Assembly (NCBI RefSeq): GCF_023516575.1
Contig: NZ_JAMGBE010000001.1
Coordinates: forward strand, 62,001-126,000
Reading direction: 5' to 3'
Source: Sphingomonas hankyongi
Lineage (GTDB): Bacteria > Pseudomonadota > Alphaproteobacteria > Sphingomonadales > Sphingomonadaceae
DNA: 64,000 nucleotides
The notes beneath the pieces are model-generated. The model was not told the DNA's origin and made no database searches. It worked only from the letters and a program-made list of their open reading frames with translations. Below are positions 59,668 through 64,000 of this stretch, piece by piece. The position numbers were made by a program, and so were the translations under genes. How positions within the stretch are numbered: the stretch's first letter is position 1; the number at the start of each line of letters is the position of its first letter.

Positions 59668-59712
59668 TAATCCACTTTCCTACAGCCGCTGTCCTATGTT
59701 CCAATGTGGTTC

Positions 59713-60705
59713 ATGGAAAACGATCAGCACGAACCACAAGCACCATCAACGCTTCCCACGATCCGTCACGACGGCTGGACTGGCGAAAAGATGGCGGCAT
59801 TCTGCGAAACCCTCGCCGAGACCGCCGTCGTCGCCGAAGCCTGCGACGCAGCCGGCATGAGCATTTCCGGCGCTTATGCCGCGCGGCGCCGCAACCCGGC
59901 CTTCGCTGCCGCATGGGCGGCGGCGCTGGCTATCGCGCGGGAGCGGCTCGCAGACACCCTCCTCGCGCGCTCCATCGAGGGAAACATCGAGCAAATCTGG
60001 CGCGACGGCGAGCTGGTCGGGGAGCGGCACGTACTCGACAATCGCCTCGGTCTCGCCATCCTCCGCCGCCTCGACCGCCTCGCCGAAACCGGCTTGACCG
60101 TCAGCACGCGCGGCGAGCGCAGTCTGTTCCCCGGCGAGGGCCGGGTTCCAGGACAGCGTGAGACATTTGATTGGGAGCTCGCGATTGGCGCGCTGCGCGT
60201 CGGCGACGACGAAGGCGTCGCACATGCCCTGGGCCTGTTCGAAGGGTCGAAAGGTCACAAAGTGGAGGAAGTGGAAGACCCCCCTGTTTCACTCATTCAA
60301 GGTGACAGGGAGGAGGCAGGCCTCGACCTTTCCGACCGATGCTGGCGGGACGAGGAAAGCCTCGACGAGCCGGTGTGGATGACCGACTTCCCGCCCCCGC
60401 CCGGCTTCGCCGGCTATGAGATCGGGAATCCCGCCGATACCCGCTACCACCGCGAGTGCACGCCCGAGGAAGCCGCGATCCTCGACGCCAGTGAAGCTGC
60501 TGCCGCCGCCGAAGCGCGCGCCGAGGAGGAGCAATTGCGCGATGCCTGGTTCGACATGCTTCGCGCCGAGTGCAGCGAGGCCGACGCTGGTGCGTCGCCT
60601 GAGCACGAAAGCAAGCTAGCGGACTTTCTTGAGCCTGACCTGGTTGCGGAATTGCCAGGGGGCGGAGGGGCTTCCGACGGGGCGGACTTCCTTGACGGAC
60701 AATAA
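59713..60705 (+). CDS. Terminase-small-subunit-like HTH protein
   Basis: A 330-residue protein. Its N-terminal 90 residues carry an HTH-like block (VVAEACDAAGMSISGAYAAR, then RRNPAFAAAWAAALAIARER) of the kind found in phage terminase small subunits and related sphingomonad proteins. The middle is acidic and the C-terminus rich in Glu/Ala/Asp (AAAAEARAEEEQLRDAWFDM). The last 30 residues lie antisense to the convergent gene at 60616-61176, so the native end may be truncated. The ATG at 59713 is chosen; an ATG at 59704 is possible. Confidence 0.6.
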   Translation: MENDQHEPQAPSTLPTIRHDGWTGEKMAAFCETLAETAVVAEACDAAGMSISGAYAARRRNPAFAAAWAAALAIARERLADTLLARSIEGNIEQIWRDGELVGERHVLDNRLGLAILRRLDRLAETGLTVSTRGERSLFPGEGRVPGQRETFDWELAIGALRVGDDEGVAHALGLFEGSKGHKVEEVEDPPVSLIQGDREEAGLDLSDRCWRDEESLDEPVWMTDFPPPPGFAGYEIGNPADTRYHRECTPEEAAILDASEAAAAAEARAEEEQLRDAWFDMLRAECSEADAGASPEHESKLADFLEPDLVAELPGGGGASDGADFLDGQ

Positions 60706-61176
60706 ATGGTCGCCCGTCCTGGTCTCCGTTACCTTGATGTCCGCGGGCTTGTCGTCGTCCGTGCCGGTCCGTCGATAGGTGACGACCCAGTTCGCGGGGG
60801 AGGAATAGCTGGTGACTTCGGCGGCTTCGCTGAGCAGTTCGGGCTCCCGTCCCGCCCGCATCACCGCCGTGGCGAGCTTGCCGTCCTTGGTCCATTGCAG
60901 AAGGCTGACGATCCATACCGGCGCCTTGCGTGCGCCTTCGTCGTAGACGGATCGGCGGACTTGCGTGGCGCCGTCCGGGACCGCTTCGATCACCGTCTTC
61001 ACCGGCAGCTCGAAAAGCTCGTTCGACTGGTAGTCGCGATAGCCGAGCGCGCCTTCCCATTCGCCCGCAAGCTGCGACTGAAGACTGCTCGCTGATGGCG
61101 CCGGCTGCGGCGCGGCGGAGACGGGCGCGATCGCGAGCAAAGCCGCTCCGATCGCCCCCGTGCCCCCGAGCATCAT
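60616..61176 (-). CDS. Exported protein of unknown function
   Basis: A 186-residue protein with a signal peptide (MMLGGTGAIGAALLAIAPVS) and a beta-rich domain (AGEWEGALGYRDYQSNELFE and VTSYSSPANWVVTYRRTG). The ATG at 61176 overlaps the stop of the DUF378 gene. No catalytic motif. Probably periplasmic; forms a two-gene unit with DUF378. Confidence 0.65.
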   Translation of the reverse strand: MMLGGTGAIGAALLAIAPVSAAPQPAPSASSLQSQLAGEWEGALGYRDYQSNELFELPVKTVIEAVPDGATQVRRSVYDEGARKAPVWIVSLLQWTKDGKLATAVMRAGREPELLSEAAEVTSYSSPANWVVTYRRTGTDDDKPADIKVTETRTGDHLLSVKEVRPVGSPSAPWQFRNQVRLKKVR

Positions 61177-61367
61177 TGCCGGCCCTGGACCAGCGGGACG
61201 ATCTGCCACAGCGCGGAAAGCCCGACGAGCGAGTAGACGATCCGGGACAGCGTCGACATCTCGCCAAAGATTGCGGCGACCAGGTCGAAGCCGGCGAGGC
61301 CGACCAGGCCCCAGTTGATCCCGCCGACGATGAGGAGGACCAGGGTTACGATATTCAGTGCGCGCAT
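61173..61367 (-). CDS. DUF378 small membrane protein
   Basis: A 64-residue protein with two hydrophobic helices (LNIVTLVLLIVGGINWGLVG and IVYSLVGLSALWQIVPLVQG), the DUF378 pattern including GGINWGLVG. Family proteins are small integral membrane proteins of unknown function. It overlaps the next gene by four bases (ATGA). Confidence 0.85.
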   Translation of the reverse strand: MRALNIVTLVLLIVGGINWGLVGLAGFDLVAAIFGEMSTLSRIVYSLVGLSALWQIVPLVQGRQ

Positions 61368-61550
61368 GACTGCAGCTTCAGCGGTTCGTGCGCCGGAATG
61401 TCGGCTCGCGGTCACGTTCGACCAATACGGCCTTTGGCCCGCCCGAAGCGCCAAGATCGATCGTATGCAAAGACCGCTGCTGGGCGAGCGGATGAGTCCG
61501 GCTTGAAGATAACGGAGGTTAAGCGCAAGAAGCGCCCCAAAGGAGGGGCC

Positions 61551-63299
61551 GTGGCCAAGGTCTTCCTGAGCTATGCGCGTGAGGACGTCGACGCCGCCAA
61601 ACCTTTGGCGGAGTGCGTCGGTCGCGCGGGCCATGAGGTTTGGTGGGACCGCCAGATCCAGGGCGGTTCCCGATTTGCCTCTGAAATAGACCGCGAGCTC
61701 AAGGATGCGGAGGCCGTTGTGGTCCTTTGGACCAGGGCCGCCCTCGAATCCGCATGGGTGCAGGACGAGGCGGCCGAGGGCAGGGATACCGGCAGGCTGG
61801 TTCCCGTAACCCTTGACGGAAGCCGGCCGCCGCTGGGATTTCGCCAATTTCACACGGTCGATCTCACCAGGTGGAATGGTGGCGGGGAGCCGGAGAACCT
61901 GGCGGATCTTCTCAGCGCGATCGCCAAGACGACTGGGGAGTCTCTCCCCAAGGATCGGCCGGGCGCCCAGCCGCAGGAGGTCGCGCGCGGCGCATCCATT
62001 TGCGTGCTGCCCTTTGTGAATATGAGCGGCGACCCTGAGCAGGAATATTTCAGCGACGGGATCACCGAGGACATCATCACCGACCTGTCGCAGGTATCTG
62101 CGCTTTTCGTCGTGGCGCGGAACACCGCCTTTACGTTCAAGGGCCGCGTGATGGACGTGAAGGAGGTCGGGCACGCTCTGGACGTGACGCATGTGCTGGA
62201 GGGCAGCGTCCGCAAAGCGGGTGACCGGGTAAGGATCACGGCGCAGCTGATCGATTCTGCGACCGGCGGTCACGTTTGGGCCGATCGCTACGATCGCGAC
62301 CTCACCGACATCTTTGCCATTCAGGACGAGATTTCCAAAGCTATCGTATCGTCCCTGCGCCTGAAGCTGCTCCCTTCCGAAAAGAAGGCGATAGAGGCTC
62401 GCGGCACCTCGAGTGTGGAGGCCTACAACCTCTATTTGATGGCGCGCCAGCAGTGGACCGAGGGCAGCCTGGGGGACGTTCGGCGGCAGGAAGCGATCAT
62501 TCGCATGTGCAAGCAGGCGCTGACGTTCGATCCGGATTATGCGCAGGCATGGGCACTGATGGCGCTCGCTCAATCCCAGTTACGCTTCTGGCACGGCATG
62601 ACCGTCGATCCGGAACCCGCAGCCGAGCGCGCCCTTGCGATAAACCCCAATCTTGCGGAGGCGCATTGCGTCAAGGCGCATCTGTTCGAAGAGCAGGGGA
62701 AGAAAGCCGAAGCGACAGGCGAGATAGAGACCGCTGTTCGCCTCGACCCGGACTCGTGGGAAGTGAATCGCGAGGCAGCGCGGCTGCTCTTTCGACAGGG
62801 GCGGATCCGCGATTCCATCCCTTATTTCGAAAAGGCCGCATCGCTGATGGAATCCGATTGGCACAACGCTGGAATGCTGATCACCTGCTATCGGGAGTCC
62901 GGCGACCAGGACCAGATGCGGCGCGCGGCCCAAAGGACGGTCGAACGCACGGAGAAAGCCATTGCCGCGGACCCGTCGAACTCGACGGTCCTTGCTGCCG
63001 GAGTGACTGCTCTCGCGGCAATCGGCGAGGACGATAGGGCCAAGGACTGGATCGATCGTGCACTTTTGCTCGACCCCGACAACAACATCATGCGGTACAA
63101 TCTGGCATGCGCGCTAACGACCGATCTTGATGATGTTGATCGCGCCATTGAAGTGCTGGAGCCCTATTTCCGAACGACACTCGGGGTCACGCATATCCGC
63201 CATGCGGAGATCGATCCGGATCTTGACCGGCTGAGAGACGATCCCCGGTTCAAGAAGATGCTCGCCGAAGCGCGCGAACGGCTTCACATGAGTGCCTAG
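61551..63299 (+). CDS. TIR-TolB_N-TPR protein, copy B
   Basis: A 582-residue paralogue of the protein at 33451-35214. TIR domain (VFLSYAREDVDAAKPLAECV, WWDRQIQGGSRFASEID) with the putative catalytic Glu73 in ESAWVQDEAAEG; TolB_N-like part (ICVLPFVNMSGDPEQEYFSD); then TPRs. Both proteins keep the same order, the glutamate and the linkers, so they diverged by duplication or lateral gain. The GTG at 61551 has AAGGAGGGG upstream. No adjacent effector gene. Role unknown; NAD-dependent signalling or defence is inferred. Confidence 0.82.
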   Translation: MAKVFLSYAREDVDAAKPLAECVGRAGHEVWWDRQIQGGSRFASEIDRELKDAEAVVVLWTRAALESAWVQDEAAEGRDTGRLVPVTLDGSRPPLGFRQFHTVDLTRWNGGGEPENLADLLSAIAKTTGESLPKDRPGAQPQEVARGASICVLPFVNMSGDPEQEYFSDGITEDIITDLSQVSALFVVARNTAFTFKGRVMDVKEVGHALDVTHVLEGSVRKAGDRVRITAQLIDSATGGHVWADRYDRDLTDIFAIQDEISKAIVSSLRLKLLPSEKKAIEARGTSSVEAYNLYLMARQQWTEGSLGDVRRQEAIIRMCKQALTFDPDYAQAWALMALAQSQLRFWHGMTVDPEPAAERALAINPNLAEAHCVKAHLFEEQGKKAEATGEIETAVRLDPDSWEVNREAARLLFRQGRIRDSIPYFEKAASLMESDWHNAGMLITCYRESGDQDQMRRAAQRTVERTEKAIAADPSNSTVLAAGVTALAAIGEDDRAKDWIDRALLLDPDNNIMRYNLACALTTDLDDVDRAIEVLEPYFRTTLGVTHIRHAEIDPDLDRLRDDPRFKKMLAEARERLHMSA

Positions 63300-63314
63300 G
63301 GAGCTGGTTCGGGA

Positions 63315-63545
63315 TCAATCGGCAGGCATGTAGAGTTGCTCGAAGATGTCGGGCTTGCAGGGATAATTCTCGCCGGCGACGCCGGTGATGATCCAGTCCC
63401 CGGGCGTAACTTTCAGGCGGCCTTCGGGGGTGTCGATATAGCCGCTGGCGTCTGCCGCTCCGTCCGCGAGGACTGCCGGATGGTCGCCGGGCTTGAACCA
63501 CTGAACGGCCTCGATGACCACTGGCTTCTTCACATATCGAGCCAT
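63315..63545 (-). CDS. Phage-type small protein (PGDWIITG motif)
   Basis: A 76-residue protein with KKPVVIEAVQWFKPGDHPAV, then KVTPGDWIITGVAGENYPCK and the end PDIFEQLYMPAD. This block is typical of short proteins in phages and prophage remnants, of unknown role. The ATG at 63545 is used; an ATG nine bases upstream is possible. It stands alone between TIR copy B and a repeat. Confidence 0.65.
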   Translation of the reverse strand: MARYVKKPVVIEAVQWFKPGDHPAVLADGAADASGYIDTPEGRLKVTPGDWIITGVAGENYPCKPDIFEQLYMPAD

Positions 63546-63572
63546 TGCCGACATCGTGCGCCGTTCGTCCGA

Positions 63573-63600
63573 CGTCCGCAATGGGTTCGGCAGGTGGGTC
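63573..63600. repeat. Dispersed repeat copy
   Basis: GTCCGCAATGGGTTCGGCAGG with a second GTGGGTC half nearby, inverted orientation, at the right border of the second pocket. Confidence 0.65.
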
Positions 63601-64000
63601 TATTTGGCGGTTTCGTCGGCGAGGACCGTCGTCGATTCTCCTGCGCTTCCGGCCTTCAGGGACTCCGGGGTGACGATGACCACGCTCCCCGGACGGACCG
63701 CGGCGGCCAGGGCGGCGCGGAATGCGTCTGGCGCATCGAAGCGCTTCAGCTCTTCGGGCCCGACATCCATCGTCCCGCCCGCGCCGGAGAAGCGGAGCTT
63801 GAGCCAGTGCTTGCCGCTATCGTCCCACGACTTCAGCACGTAGGCGGTTCCACCCTGAAGGTCGCCGTTGACGCGGACGGGGGCCGAGCCGATCTCCTTG
63901 CCGTCCTGGATCACCACCGCCTTCTGGTCGGCGGCGCTGACGACCACCGAAAGCGGGTCGTAGGAGGCCGTCGCAGGCGGATTCCACTGGTAGGAGGCCT
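63600..64000 (-). CDS. L,D-transpeptidase-like domain protein (partial)
   Basis: The frame is open to the window edge; about 133 C-terminal residues are visible. PLSVVVSAADQKAVVIQDGK resembles the start of a YkuD/L,D-transpeptidase strand pattern, followed by KSWDDSGKHWLKLRFSGAGG and a C-terminal RPGSVVIVTPESL. The catalytic HxxxxHGC-type motif is absent from the visible part, so this may be a degenerate second repeat, with the active domain upstream (beyond the edge). The call is moderate because of the truncation. Confidence 0.45.
   Translation of the reverse strand, partial: ASYQWNPPATASYDPLSVVVSAADQKAVVIQDGKEIGSAPVRVNGDLQGGTAYVLKSWDDSGKHWLKLRFSGAGGTMDVGPEELKRFDAPDAFRAALAAAVRPGSVVIVTPESLKAGSAGESTTVLADETAK

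Noticed and set aside
59436-59675. Longer 79-residue version of the small basic protein
   Set aside because: Its first 27 residues are translated from the dispersed repeat, as is typical for false N-terminal extensions at this element.
61381-61432. Possible further repeat copy before TIR copy B
   Set aside because: Only a loose match (TTCGACCAATACGG); too degenerate to call.

Overview
This 64 kb window is a high-GC alphaproteobacterial chromosome segment, most likely from the order Sphingomonadales. The lineage call is inferred from a GcrA cell-cycle regulator, two UrcA-type exported proteins, a Flp/TadE/TadG pilus set, a short DapB and many 4-bp ATGA/GTGA gene overlaps. Every gap above 300 bases holds at least a small gene. 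I saw no rRNA, tRNA, CRISPR array or insertion sequence.

Layout: 0-4.7 kb carries DUF484, a Flp pilin, a transaldolase-like aldolase, an enoyl-CoA hydratase and three Tad-type pseudopilin/TadG genes. 4.8-10.8 kb is a plus-strand envelope-stress module: TelA, an XpaC-like protein, a PDZ/multi-TM/GAF-like sensor without a kinase domain, and three exported proteins, one with a ClpP-like fold. 10.8-17.3 kb is a minus-strand run (pgi, retropepsin-like protease, gor, PYROXD2-like oxidoreductase, CaiB-type CoA-transferase). 17.4-29.6 kb is mainly housekeeping: lepB-rnc-era, cobB, an HisKA_2 kinase, DUF72, dapB-nth, alr, a HAD enzyme, a LysR regulator, a CinA-like protein, map and a thioesterase.

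30.2-35.2 kb is an accessory pocket punctuated by a dispersed repeat related to TCCGCTTTCGACCCATTGCGGAC. It holds orphan genes, a GH25 lysozyme and a TIR-TolB_N-TPR protein. 35.3-48.8 kb returns to core functions (nucleotidyltransferase, glnB, hemF, lipB, queE-queC, hslO, argD, gcrA) mixed with small exported proteins and lipoproteins. 48.9-54.6 kb is the most unusual block: an 898-residue AraC regulator fused to two alpha/beta-hydrolase domains, divergent from a cluster of a 38-residue membrane peptide, a diiron protein, an OsmC-like protein, a methyltransferase and a 63-residue protein. 54.6-59.1 kb has hsp20 with a probable RNA thermometer, parE and a MASE4 histidine kinase. 59.1-63.6 kb is a second repeat-studded pocket with phage-like small genes and a second TIR-TolB_N-TPR paralogue. 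The window ends inside a gene that resembles L,D-transpeptidases.

The best candidates for undescribed biology are the regulator/diiron/OsmC/methyltransferase locus, the paired TIR-TPR genes lying in repeat-flanked pockets, and the TelA-linked envelope module. All functional proposals for these are inference from domain content and gene order.
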